In this document: piece after piece, positions 29,201 through 38,779 of the stretch | How positions within the stretch are numbered: position 1 is the first letter of the stretch | How the letters are laid out: each line of letters begins with the position of its first letter | From: Aptenodytes patagonicus | Taxonomy: Eukaryota; Chordata; Aves; Sphenisciformes; Spheniscidae | DNA length: 64,000 nucleotides | Direction of reading: 5' to 3' | NCBI RefSeq assembly: GCF_965638725.1 | Contig: NC_134953.1 | Coordinates: forward strand, 9,695,001-9,759,000 | The notes under the pieces: generated by a model | What the model was told of the DNA's origin: nothing | The model's database searches: none | Seen by the model: the letters and a program-made list of their open reading frames with translations, nothing else | Made by a program: the position numbers and the translations under genes

Positions 29201-32200
29201 CTTGTTTGGTCAGAGACAGAGACAGCCCCCAACCTTCCCCCACCCCTGCTTCTGCCAGGTATCAGGACAACACCGTGTTAAATACCAGATGTCCCCCGGT
29301 ACACAAGGAATATAACCAAAAGAAGCGCATTTAAAAAATGCCCAAAGCACTCCCCAGGACTAAAATGCAATCAGGCAGTTAAAGCAGCAGTTGAAAGTTT
29401 GGGTTTGGTTACTGATTCAAAGAACTAGTGAACATACCTTGCCATACATAGTCTTGAAAGCTGCCTTGATTTTTTGCCTTTGATCACTGGAGCGGTTAGC
29501 AACAACATTGATGATAGCCTGCTCATCAGTTCCTTGGAAACAGAAGGGCAATTTCATGTAAGAACTCGTAATAATCCCTCCGAGACTATGCATTTTATAA
29601 CCTTGCATTTGGGCATAGTTACATAATAAAGGACTACCATGTAAGTCTACCAAATTTGCTATGTAACTTCATCCACTCGATTGCCCAAGTTGTTTTGAAA
29701 GTGTAACTTTTTAAAAGCTTGGGGAGAAAAAATGTATGGTTAAATAAAAATTGAAGAAAAGGACAAAATGGCATTAAGAAGTTAGCTCAACAGAAATGTA
29801 AGCTTCTATCGCTTACTTACCAAACCCCTTCATAGCTTTGCGTAGAATTTCTGCGTCCCTTCCAGCATCGAAGTTTGGAGCGGCTTGAATTGTGCCCTGG
29901 GTACACTGAACCATTGCTGCAGGCTGAAAGTAAGAGTCACATGTAACTAGCTACCCTGCACAATATAAAGTCAAATTAAATTCACAACTTTGGAATCAGT
30001 ACTTCAGAAGGAGTTGTCCATTAGTTCCCTGTTTTTTCTCTAACACAGGATCAGAGCGACATTTAGTTGTGTTGAACAGCTTTAGCCTACCAATGCCAAA
30101 GCGATGCTTTTACCCAGTTGTATGGATGAAGATCTACTTGATGAGCAAGTATACACAGATACAGGGTTATGATTTTGTTCAGGTTGTACTCTGAGTGTAG
30201 CTGGGAACTCTTGATGCAGAACACGCTGTAAATTGTTGGAAACCAGTTGTAAAAACATTAGAACTACAGAAGCCACTTAAGATTGATTATAGCAGAGGAT
30301 ACAGCACATACCGGACCAGGCATTGGTGATGGTGCTTGTCCACCAGGATATCCTACTGAAAATAAAGAACAAGATAAAAGGAATTAATTAATTAGGTCTC
30401 CTCTTATTACGTAAATGCTATCTAATCTGAAAATAAAGCCATTTACAGACCTACCACTGCACAAAAGCTGTTTCCTAAGTAATGCTACCTATCATGATCA
30501 GTAACTGAACTTCTTGCCCTTGGGAATGATGGGAAGAAGCAATCACAGACGCATCCTGGTACACACACTGGCAAGGCAGTTCTAAAAAGACTAAATTTAC
30601 TGGTGCTGTGGGAACAGGAAGGATCTCTCCTTATTAAATATTGCTATCTTTGACAAAAGCCAAGATAGCCCATGTAAATGAAGAATGCGTGTCCCGTGCT
30701 CTCTTTTGAAGTCATATTATACACTTCAAAATGTCTAGCATGTAAACGATAAATATTAAGAATTCATTGGTGCAAAAAGAATTGAAGGAATCTCATTTTG
30801 TCATCAAAAGCACTGTGAATACAAAAGCTACAACTACATGTCTTTGTACTGGAATTTTATTTTTATCCATAATACATACATACAATTGTTACCATTTTAA
30901 CAGCAGCTTAGTTATTATTAGAGTTAACAAAGCAATCATTAAAAAAAAGGGTTTGCTGCTCTGAATTTCTTGCAAACACAACCGACACATTCCAGGACAA
31001 AAATCATCTTGATGGCGACTGACCACTCAAAGCATTAAAAACACTACACCATTTTTAAGCAATTGTGTGCATTCTCCTTTCCACTTCCCCCACTAGGCCA
31101 GGGATCACCATGAACGCACAGATCTGAAAAATGCATCCATTTCTTTGAGATTAACAGAACCGCTAGATACTCATTGAATGTGGGCTCTGGATTTCACAGT
31201 TCTCATCAGATAGTTGCAGTTTGAAGAAGGATAAGCACCTAAACCACTACATCATGACCATTAATCAGTGACAGCCATTCCTTTTGGATGTAGCACCTAT
31301 AGAGATGGTTTTCATCAGCCCTTCAGTGGTCTTGTCAAGAAAGGTGGTAGCAGGTGTACAGCATACAAACCTCAACAGCTAAAAGTAACAAAGGTAAGGG
31401 CCTAATTTGTTACTACCTATCCTGGGACCTCTTGGTTTAACCTTGGATGCTTAAAGTTTCTTATGTATGACATACCTGAAATTTGTGCTGGCCCACCTCC
31501 AGCATAGCTTTGGGCAGGAGTCTGTGTATAGCCACCAAAGCCAGGGCCAGTGGGAGGCACACCAAACCCAGGGCCTGTAGGAGCTAGGAGAAGGAAGAAA
31601 GAGACTTTAGCACGCTTAATGTTTTGTACTTGACTTCAGACACAACATGAGCCAGGTTATTGAGTAGAGCTATGCAAGAGACTAATTTCTCTGTGTCTGT
31701 GCAACGGCCCAAAACCATCAAGGCCCTGCCATCGGCACGCAGGTATTTACTGCTAGACAGCAATCTGGCTGGCTGCCTACATGCTGCTGCCTAAATCGAT
31801 CGCTGAACAAAGCTGCTTTTCTTTACTACTTCTACCAAGCACAGGGAATGGTTCCACCAGAAATCACTCCTGAGGGGTACTCTAATAAAGGATCTTACCT
31901 CCAGGATAAGGTGGCATTCCTCCAGCCTGGGGAGCTCCAGGATAGCCCCCTGGGGCAGGGTAGCCCCCCAGGGCAGGATATCCTGCTGCCCCTGGATACC
32001 CAGCACTGGGTGGTGCTGCAGGATAGGTCCCTCCTCCTGCCGGAGGGTATCCTCCAGGAACGGGGGGATAGGAGTACTGACCGGCTGGCGGATAGACAGA
32101 CTCTTGTCCTGTCGGCTGAAACACAAAAATGGGATTTCTGTACGCCTGCTAACGGGACATTAAAGTAAAAACTCTCAAGCTACCAAAATGTCTACATGTA

Positions 32201-35023
32201 TAACGTGAATTATGTAATTAGATTCAGCACTTGAAGTGGCAGCAGCAGAATTCCTGAAGCCTGGATGGGGGCCTCCTGGTTGGGTTTTCTGATGCGTCAC
32301 ACATGTTGACACAGAATCAAAGAGTGCTGCAGGGTGGAAGGCACCTCTGGACAGGCTCTGATCCCATCCACCTTCAAAGCAGGGCCACCTTCGGAGTTAG
32401 ATGAGGTCACGCAAGGCCTTGTCAAGTCTTCAGTATCTCCAAGGAACAGCGAATCCACAGTCTCTCTACTCTCATGGTGAAAAGTGTTTTCCTCAAATCA
32501 AATTACAATTACAACCTGTGGTTGTTGCCAGCTGCCCTTTCACTGTGTACCTCCGAGAAGAGTCTGGCTCCAATGTCTCTATCATTCCTTCTTACGTAGC
32601 AGAAGACTGAACAGATCTCTGCTTAGCCTTCTCTTCTCCAGGCGAGCAGACACGCTCCTGTTTGTCCATCTGTCTGTTGTACTGAGAGGCCACAACCGGA
32701 CACGGTATTCCAGATGTGGCCTTGTGAGCACTGAGCACAGAGGAATAATTGTTTCCCTTGACCTGCTGGCTTTGCTCTTGCTAAAGCCTGGTACGTCATT
32801 AGCCTTCCCCCCGGGGACACGCACTGCTGAGCCACATTCGACTTGTCAACCACCAGGACCTCTGGTCCTTGACTGGTAAGCTGCTACTTCTATCCCGCAT
32901 AAGTAAGAGGTGAGCTCACCTAGGCTTGCTCTCTATGAATCATTAGGAGCTCACCTCCTGTTTTTATAGGACTTTTAACAGCTTAGTATCTTTGAAACTT
33001 CTGCCTCTCTTGCACAACCAGTATCTTCAAATGTTACATGGTGAGAACTTACAAGAGGTGTTGGGTTTTTTTTTTTTTCCCCATTTCCTTTGGAATCCAG
33101 GTTATAAAGCATGGATATTCAGTGACTAAATCTGGACCACTGAGTCAGACTGAACACCTATTACAGGTTTTAAATAAAAAGAACAAGTCAAACATTTATA
33201 TGCCTTTGTTTTGTTACATGTATGACTTACCAGTCATACCACAAAGGTTGCTATCAGCATTAACGTACGTTAGAAATATTTACTTGAATGACCGGGATCT
33301 CTAAGGGAAAACCCTGTAAGTTAAAAGTCATATACGTATAGATCTTAAAAATCAGGTATTTAAAATCAGTTTCATAACAAAGCATAATGTATGGACTCAT
33401 TACTCACTTGCTGGGAATCATCTTTACTGACTAGCTTTAGAAATATGGGTCACACATTACATACAGTACACACTCATTCTTGAGCCCCGAAAACAGAAAT
33501 GAACTGCAAAGCAGTAAAGTCTAGCTCAAACGTTCTCCTTGGGTTTGGTTGCCCCAAGATTTCTACCCCCAGATTACTGTGCCCAGGCTATATAATATTC
33601 TCTTCCCCAGCGGTACAGTCTAACATTTCTCTCCCAGACTCGACAAAAAGATTTTAACGGAATTTAAGAGTCACAAATCCAAAATTAGGATCCTCAAAAG
33701 CCCTGCTCAGATAACTATCACTACTGCAGAAGAAAATAACTTCACATTGTTTTTTTGTACTGGTTATCACTTTGGGCCTCATCAATGAGATTAGGAAACC
33801 TAGAATCGTTGATATCGAATCTAAAGGGTCTCTTAAACTCATCCATAGAAGTTGGCTACATTTTAGATGCTAGCTAAGAAAAAAAATATTTTCAGATGTA
33901 GTAAAAAATACATTACAGCTACAATCATGAGGATTCAGCAGAACCTTGAGTGGAGAAAAGAAATCCTGGAGTTAAGAAAGTCTGGTTTCTAACATGTTTG
34001 TCTTTAGTTTGACTGACTTTAGTGTTTCAGAGGGAGTAAGGGTAAATTGTAAAGCAAAATAATCGGAGAATTTATTGCATGTATTTATAGCTTTTCAGTA
34101 TCTTAATGGGATCCAGGCTGAGCTCCATGCTTAAGTCTAGTTCTGTCCTACATAAAAACCAGACCATATAAAATTCCCACAATTGCAGTATGATCAGTGC
34201 CATATTAATAAAAGCACACAGTTGCATCTAGCTTTGAAAAACAATGCAGGCATATCAAAAAGACTGCAGTATCAGTCACACCTGATACATTCCAGCCTTC
34301 CATGAAGTTTCATTGGAATTTTTAGTCCATTCAGTCATGAGCTGAAGGTGGAACAAAGTCCTGCAGCTGAAGGATAGGGGGTCAAAGTCAAGATACGGTG
34401 TCCTTTATCCTCAGAAAAATATTTACTTGGTGCCGTATGAAAGCTGGGCTACTTGAGTAAAGCATTCCAAGCTCTTCCTGAGGGTAATGGCCACTGAAGT
34501 TTGTTCAGCATCTCTGTAAATCCTGGGATACGGGTATGCAGAATATTTGGTAGAGACTGTGGTAGAGACTGGTTCAGAGATTACCTCTGACCCTGTACGT
34601 AAAGGCCTTCACATTTATGTAAAAGCTACTGATACTTGAAAAAAATTATTTGCTGAGATAGTTAGCTATATAAATAAAAACAAACTCACAAGACAAAGAT
34701 AAACTAAAACAAGACCAAACAATCAAAAACCTTTCTGGAACAATAGGCAACATTAAAAAAAAAGTCTTAAACTTCCTTCTTGGAATTCTTATGAGACAAC
34801 TGTAAAGTCATCCTCAGGGATATATAGATGAAAACAAAGACCATAATCTCTACAGAATACTGTATGTGAACTGATAGCTACTATTTACACACAGAGCATA
34901 GTAAGAAGGTGTATTCACAGAATATAAATACATTAGGAATGCAACACATTCAAGAGCCATACTTACAGGATAACCAGGGAAAGCAGGGTAGCCACCAGAC
35001 GGGGGATAACCCGGGTATGACAT
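23135..35023 (-). CDS. ANXA7: Annexin A7 (synexin), 12 coding exons, complete
   Basis: Ca2+-dependent phospholipid-binding protein of membrane fusion and exocytosis. Minus-strand coding exons: 35023-34967, 32115-31899, 31583-31476, 30355-30312, 29923-29821, 29532-29438, 28729-28616, 27360-27190, 25457-25287, 25178-25103, 23893-23781 and 23257-23135. All have GT..AG introns with consistent phase, totalling 1392 nt (463 aa plus TAG), close to the 466-aa human short isoform. The long Tyr/Pro/Gly-rich N-terminus ([19 protein letters not shown]) is diagnostic of A7. Four annexin repeats follow, with [33 protein letters not shown] and [13 protein letters not shown] type-II Ca2+ motifs. The 22-aa muscle/brain cassette exon of mammals was not found. 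Confidence 0.97.
23781..23893 (-). CDS. ANXA7: ANXA7 coding exon 11 (repeat 4)
   Basis: Encodes [20 protein letters not shown] and [17 protein letters not shown], with the GAGTDD Ca2+ loop of repeat 4. Acceptor ttattgcag, donor gtaaga. Confidence 0.97.
23894..25102 (-). other. ANXA7 intron
   Basis: No exon or repeat recognised in this intron between coding exons 11 and 10. Confidence 0.75.
25103..25178 (-). CDS. ANXA7: ANXA7 coding exon 10 (repeat 3)
   Basis: Encodes [20 protein letters not shown] and GLKAI. Acceptor tatttgtag, donor gtaagt. Confidence 0.95.
25287..25457 (-). CDS. ANXA7: ANXA7 coding exon 9 (repeat 3)
   Basis: 57 codons, including [20 protein letters not shown] and [15 protein letters not shown], the annexin repeat 3 Ca2+-binding loop and helix. 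Acceptor gcttttag, donor gtagga. Confidence 0.96.
25458..27189 (-). other. ANXA7 intron containing duplication copy A
   Basis: AT-rich intron between coding exons 9 and 8. Its only notable content is the 229-bp segment at 26704-26932 that recurs, split and reordered, at 27514-27915. Confidence 0.8.
26704..26932. repeat. Shuffled duplication, copy A (blocks 1+2 contiguous)
   Basis: Block 1 (26704-26838, 135 bp) is identical to 27781-27915, and block 2 (26839-26932, 94 bp) is identical to 27514-27607. I found no mismatch on base-by-base reading. In this copy the blocks are directly joined in the order 1-2. Confidence 0.95.
27190..27360 (-). CDS. ANXA7: ANXA7 coding exon 8 (annexin repeat 2)
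   Basis: Encodes [20 protein letters not shown] and [13 protein letters not shown] at its end, 57 codons in phase 0. It lies between the two copies of the shuffled duplication (26704-26932 and 27514-27915). Confidence 0.97.
27514..27607. repeat. Shuffled duplication, copy B block 2
   Basis: 94 bp identical to 26839-26932, same orientation. Here it precedes block 1, with 173 unique bases between. Confidence 0.95.
27781..27915. repeat. Shuffled duplication, copy B block 1
   Basis: 135 bp identical to 26704-26838, same orientation. Confidence 0.95.
28616..28729 (-). CDS. ANXA7: ANXA7 coding exon 7 (repeat 1-2)
   Basis: Encodes [20 protein letters not shown] and [18 protein letters not shown]. 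Acceptor gaacag, donor gtatgg. Confidence 0.96.
28730..29437 (-). other. ANXA7 intron
   Basis: Nothing recognised between coding exons 7 and 6. Confidence 0.75.
29438..29532 (-). CDS. ANXA7: ANXA7 coding exon 6 (annexin repeat 1)
   Basis: Encodes [20 protein letters not shown] and [11 protein letters not shown]. The preceding exon supplies the G of the G-T-D Ca2+ motif. Confidence 0.96.
29821..29923 (-). CDS. ANXA7: ANXA7 coding exon 5 (core start)
   Basis: Encodes [20 protein letters not shown] and [11 protein letters not shown], the transition from the tail to annexin repeat 1. Acceptor ctttcag, donor gtaagt. Confidence 0.95.
29924..30311 (-). other. ANXA7 intron (site of mammalian cassette exon)
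   Basis: Mammals have a 66-nt cassette exon here. A minus-strand stretch open in the right phase exists around 30110-30210, but its translation does not resemble the mammalian block. Confidence 0.6.
30312..30355 (-). CDS. ANXA7: ANXA7 coding exon 4 (short)
   Basis: 44 nt, encoding [14 protein letters not shown]. Acceptor attttcag, donor gtatgt. It is shorter than the corresponding mammalian segment. Confidence 0.93.
30356..31475 (-). other. ANXA7 intron
   Basis: Between coding exons 4 and 3. No exon or repeat recognised. Confidence 0.75.
31476..31583 (-). CDS. ANXA7: ANXA7 coding exon 3 (N-terminal domain)
   Basis: Encodes [20 protein letters not shown] and [22 protein letters not shown] occurs twice, an internal duplication. 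Acceptor ctcctag, donor gtatgt. Confidence 0.94.
31584..31898 (-). other. ANXA7 intron
   Basis: Short intron between coding exons 3 and 2. The reading frames across it are antisense or read-through shadows of the Pro/Gly-rich exon. Confidence 0.75.
31899..32115 (-). CDS. ANXA7: ANXA7 coding exon 2 (Tyr/Pro/Gly repeats)
   Basis: Encodes 72 residues of degenerate GYPxxGGYP repeats ([20 protein letters not shown], then [14 protein letters not shown]). This low-complexity region drives self-association in annexin A7 and A11. The repeats are mirrored in the DNA as ccaggata-type words. Confidence 0.95.
32116..34966 (-). other. ANXA7 intron with CR1 insertion
   Basis: Between coding exons 2 and 1. 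It holds the CR1 fragment at about 32300-32880. The rest is AT-rich with no exon recognised. Confidence 0.75.
32297..32885 (-). mobile_element. CR1-type LINE 3' fragment
   Basis: On the + strand the segment opens with gacacagaatcaaagagt and continues through phrases typical of antisense CR1 3' ends: cccatccaccttcaaagcag, ccttctcttctccagg, ccagatgtggccttg and caaccaccaggacctctgg. The element is therefore inserted in minus orientation with its 3' end at low coordinates, parallel to ANXA7. The frames it contains are not coding. CR1 of this kind points to a bird or other sauropsid. Boundaries are approximate. Confidence 0.8.
34967..35023 (-). CDS. ANXA7: ANXA7 coding exon 1 (start)
   Basis: Begins at ATG 35023-35021 one base after a cccccag acceptor and encodes [19 protein letters not shown], then gtaagt. 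Because the exon opens with an acceptor, there must be an upstream noncoding exon. Confidence 0.95.
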
Positions 35024-35024
35024 T

Positions 35025-38000
35025 CTGGGGGGAAAAAAAAAATATATATTTTCACTGTCAAAGCACTACATATGAGTTTGTAGTAGTTACTTGCTTGCTA
35101 ATTACCTGTTAAATCACTTGAACAATATGTTTAGTAGGTTTAGAATTGCTCAGGAGTACTTGTCAGCTATTAAACCCACAAAACCTTTCCTTTTCTTCAT
35201 ACACATGACCACAGCAAGCAGGATTCAGAAGGGAAGCATCTTCAACTTTGTAATTAACTACCACTCTTATTTAGGGTCAGACAGACACTGAAGCATGGTA
35301 AGAGGCTGAAATACAGGATACACTTCGAGGTGCCAGCAGGAGGGGGCTGAGCCCTTTGCCAGAACAGAAACAGAACGGTCAGGCTAGAGCAGGGCCCCAG
35401 TCCTGCACTACACCAAGCACCTGTCTCCTATCACCCTGCACTCCTCCACTCACAGGGGTAGCTCCTGTGAGAAAAGCTGTACCCTATATATCCCGTGTAA
35501 AATGGTAATTTGATACAAACGTGTAATCCCCCAGCATTACTTCATTTGTGTAGAAGATTTCCGTTTCCTGCCAGTAACTGTTTATTTTAGTCCCATTTTT
35601 AATAGAGGGGCTTGGGGAGTAGGAACAGAATGGGACAGAGATCATCCCCCATGTTGCCAACCACTTGGGCAGGGAGTTTCAAGGCCATTAGCCAGGTTAC
35701 AAAACATTTAATGGCAGGAAAAAAAATCATGTTAATGCTAACCAGCCAGATTCCCTGATCAGGGCCTGGGAGTTACTCACGGCATGTTTCTAAGACGGTA
35801 TGCACCTTAGCTGCACAAATCAAAGGACATGGGAAATATAAAAATGAATGCAATACAGCGACTGATTATTCACATTTCTACGTATTCACTGGCCAAACCA
35901 AACGGGTTTGAAAGCAGAATTCTTACTGCATTGGACCATTAAGGCAATAGGTGGTCACAGAATTAAACATCTGAGACTTAATGTGGAAAATATTAAAACT
36001 TTGAGAGGTTAGTTCAATTAAGAGCCAAAAACAACTTGCAGAGAAGCACAGCTATGCCATCTCACACTGATAAACTTGGATCATTACTTCCAAATAAATA
36101 AAGGGGGAAGAACAACATGAAGCATATTTATAAATCTATGCTCTAATCATAAACACTGCTAATGGCTATTTATTTCCCTAAGAAGAAATACCTTAAACCA
36201 GTACCTGTACAGTATTTATTACTGACAGCTGCTTGAATGGACTTTAAATTTGGCTTTCAACAGCACATTTCTTTTTGTATTTCTGACTTTAACACTAATT
36301 GTAACTCCTTTCAGGAACAAGATGACCAGCAACACTTCCTTCTGATTTCAGTTTCACTCTTTCCGCTTACAGGAAAATATTGTGTCAGCAAAACTGAATA
36401 TTAAAGAACAAACAAAAACTTCTTCAGCTTCATGTAATTCAACTAAAGTTACACCATTAAGAAGACAGGATTGTAAAGCCTATAAAACTTGTTGAGGTGC
36501 ACTGTATAATTTCCACTGTACAACTTACTGTATTTTTCATGATCATGTTTCAAAATCAACAGCTGGTGATGGCAACTCAGCTGTTTCAACAGCTGTAAAA
36601 AGTTTAATTTGTACAATAAATGGGACCCAACAATCTTTTAACTATATTAAAATATTGCAAATTTTAGACTTATTGGTAAGATACTTAATTTAGAATGAAT
36701 TTTTCAGCTATGTGTCTGATTTACTAGCAAACATCTCATTTTCAAGCAAACAAGCCATCAAGCCTATGTCGTATTTTTGATTAGCAAATTAACCACCCGT
36801 GTAAACCTGTGACTTAAAGTGCAGCGGTAAATTGTTTAACACTTTCCTTACTTTTGTTGTATTGATTCCTTTTCTAAGATTCAACTTGTGATGTGACTTC
36901 TTTTGGGCCAGGTACTGGGAATTGTGGTATTTCATTTAATCATTCCCCTCTTAACAGGACCCTGATTCCTAGCTGTCATTCTTCTGAATTACAAAAACAA
37001 AACAATGTTTTCTTTGCATTTGCTTGATCTAGCTGAATTTTTCTTCTTTTTTATTTGTAAAAAAAAATATTTTAGAGTAATAAAAGGGTCAAATAAGGAC
37101 CACTGCTTCAATTACTTCAGGCCTTTTATAACTAGATGGACATGATGCTAAATTGGGATTTCAGACTTGCCTCTGACACCAGTTACAACAGTCTCTTCAA
37201 AACTTACTATGACCAGACAGGAATATTTACTGAAACAGCTGTCAGTATGTAGATATGTTTTCCAGGAGATAAATTAAGTCACTTACACAATATTAAGTTC
37301 TTTGTAAACATTGTCCTGCCGCTGCCATAGCACATGGCCTCACTTATCTCAAGTGCAAGCAGAACAGAGGCTCTGGTATTACTACTTTTATAACCAAAAT
37401 AACAACAGACTTGCCCATCAGATTTTAATTTCCACTCCGTTTTCCCTGGACGGGGCACAAGGCGGGGCCCAGCCGGTGGCGGGTTAAGCCGCGGGCCGGG
37501 CGCTGTCACAGCCCGCCCGGGGGTGAGTCAGCGGCGGCGCCGGCCAAGGGCGGCTGCGGGCCGCAACACCCGCCAGCATCCGCCGGTTTTCCTCTGCGGG
37601 CTGAACTCGAAATCCGACGGGGGGGGGGGGCTCTTTTTTTCAGGGGGCAGATGTAGCTCTGACGGTGTAACATCAGGGGACACGCTGAACTCGGCGCGTT
37701 GGGCAGGAGTTCAGCATGTAAAAACAGAGGTGTCTCTCTGCTGCTGCTGCTGCTGCTGCTGCCGCCGCAGCCCGGCCCCCGCGGGGACCCCCCAGGCCCA
37801 GCCCCGCACACGACGGGGCGGAGGAGGCACCGCCCGGGCCGGGCCGGCCCCGCCCCGCGCACACCTGCGCGCCCAGCCGAGGACGCCCCCGCCGCCACCA
37901 CCACACCCGCCCACGGAGCCTTTAAAGGACCTCGATGGGGCCGCCACTGTTCCCCCCCCCGCCCCGGCCCCGCCCGCCGGGCGAGCCACCACCTCACACC

Positions 38001-38473
38001 CCGTTTCGGTGCGGGAAGGGCGGTCACGTACCGCCCTGGTCTGTCCCCGCTCCCTCAGCCGCTAGCCCCGAGCGGGCGCAGCGAGCCCTGCGGCGAGGCA
38101 CGGCTGCGGGCGGAGGCAGGTATTACTCCACTTACTTCTGAGGCGACCAAAACCTCGCCCCCGCTCCGCACCGGGAGCGCAGGACCCCGGCCAGGGGGGT
38201 GCGGCGCTCTGGGGCGGGCCGGCGCCTCCCTCGGCCGGACACCTGCCGAGCCCCTAGCCGGCGGGCGGCCGCGGCTCCGGGAGCCCTGCCCCAGGCAGCC
38301 GCTCGGGTCGTCCCGGGCCCCAGCACGCCCGTGCCGCAGTGCGCAGCGGGGCTGGGGCCGAGCCCCTCCCCGGAGGCGGTGTGTGAGGAGAGCCGGCCGG
38401 GGCCTGAGGCGAGGGGCGCGCGAGTCACGATCGACCGACGCCTCCCCTCCTCCCCCCCCTCCAGCTGCCTCAC
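35025..38473 (-). other. ANXA7 5' UTR intron (inferred)
   Basis: AT-rich to about 37.4 kb, then CpG island. It spans from the acceptor of the ATG exon to the likely first-exon donor. No coding exon recognised. Confidence 0.6.
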
Positions 38474-38700
38474 CTGAGGGGAAACCTGCGGAGCCTCCGG
38501 CCTCTCTCCCGCAGCTACACCGCAAAATGGAGGCTGTGGGGCCGGGCGGCACCCGCCCCGCCCCCGGCACCGAGCCCGCCCCGGCCCGGCCCACGCGCCC
38601 CGCTCCCCGCGGGCAGGGGCTCCGCGCCCGAGTGCCGGCAGGGCCGAGGCGGGCCGGCAGCGGCTCCCGGTGGCGATCGTCCTGCTAACCCGGGACCCCT
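37430..38700 (-). promoter_or_regulatory. CpG island, ANXA7 promoter and first exon
   Basis: Dense in CpG and over 70% GC by eye, in sharp contrast to flanking AT-rich DNA. It is positioned where the ANXA7 noncoding first exon should be. On the minus strand a good donor (CAG|gtgagg) ends a candidate exon at 38474. A second donor (AGAA|gtaagt) ends at about 38136. No TATA box stands out. Long reading frames here on both strands are GC-composition artefacts. Confidence 0.75.
37738..37767. repeat. (CTG)8(CCG)2 trinucleotide tract
   Basis: Eight perfect CTG units followed by two CCG units inside the ANXA7 CpG island. On the ANXA7 sense strand it reads (CGG)2(CAG)8. Confidence 0.95.
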
Positions 38701-38715
38701 TTCCTATCTGTGCAG

Positions 38716-38779
38716 GTTTGCCCCATCTTGCTGAAGGGAAGCTGCAGTACACCCAGTTCTCCTTCAAAACGGCTGAGAG
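38716..38779 (+). other. Exon-like segment at the island edge (candidate)
   Basis: A pyrimidine-rich acceptor (ttcctatctgtgcag) and a strong donor (GAG|gtaagt) bracket 64 nt on the + strand, divergent from ANXA7. This could be a spliced exon of a promoter-divergent noncoding RNA. No protein similarity was seen. Confidence 0.2.

Noticed and set aside
30082-30276. Open minus-strand stretch where mammalian ANXA7 has a cassette exon
   Set aside because: It can be read open in the right phase, but its translation does not resemble the mammalian 22-residue block and the acceptor is poor.
32484-32879. 131-codon frame in an ANXA7 intron
   Set aside because: Falls inside the CR1 fragment and is antisense to the element, so not a gene.
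37506-38767. Overlapping long frames (up to 329 codons) on both strands
   Set aside because: GC-rich CpG island depletes stop codons. The translations are Arg/Pro/Ala/Gly mush, and frames overlap on both strands.
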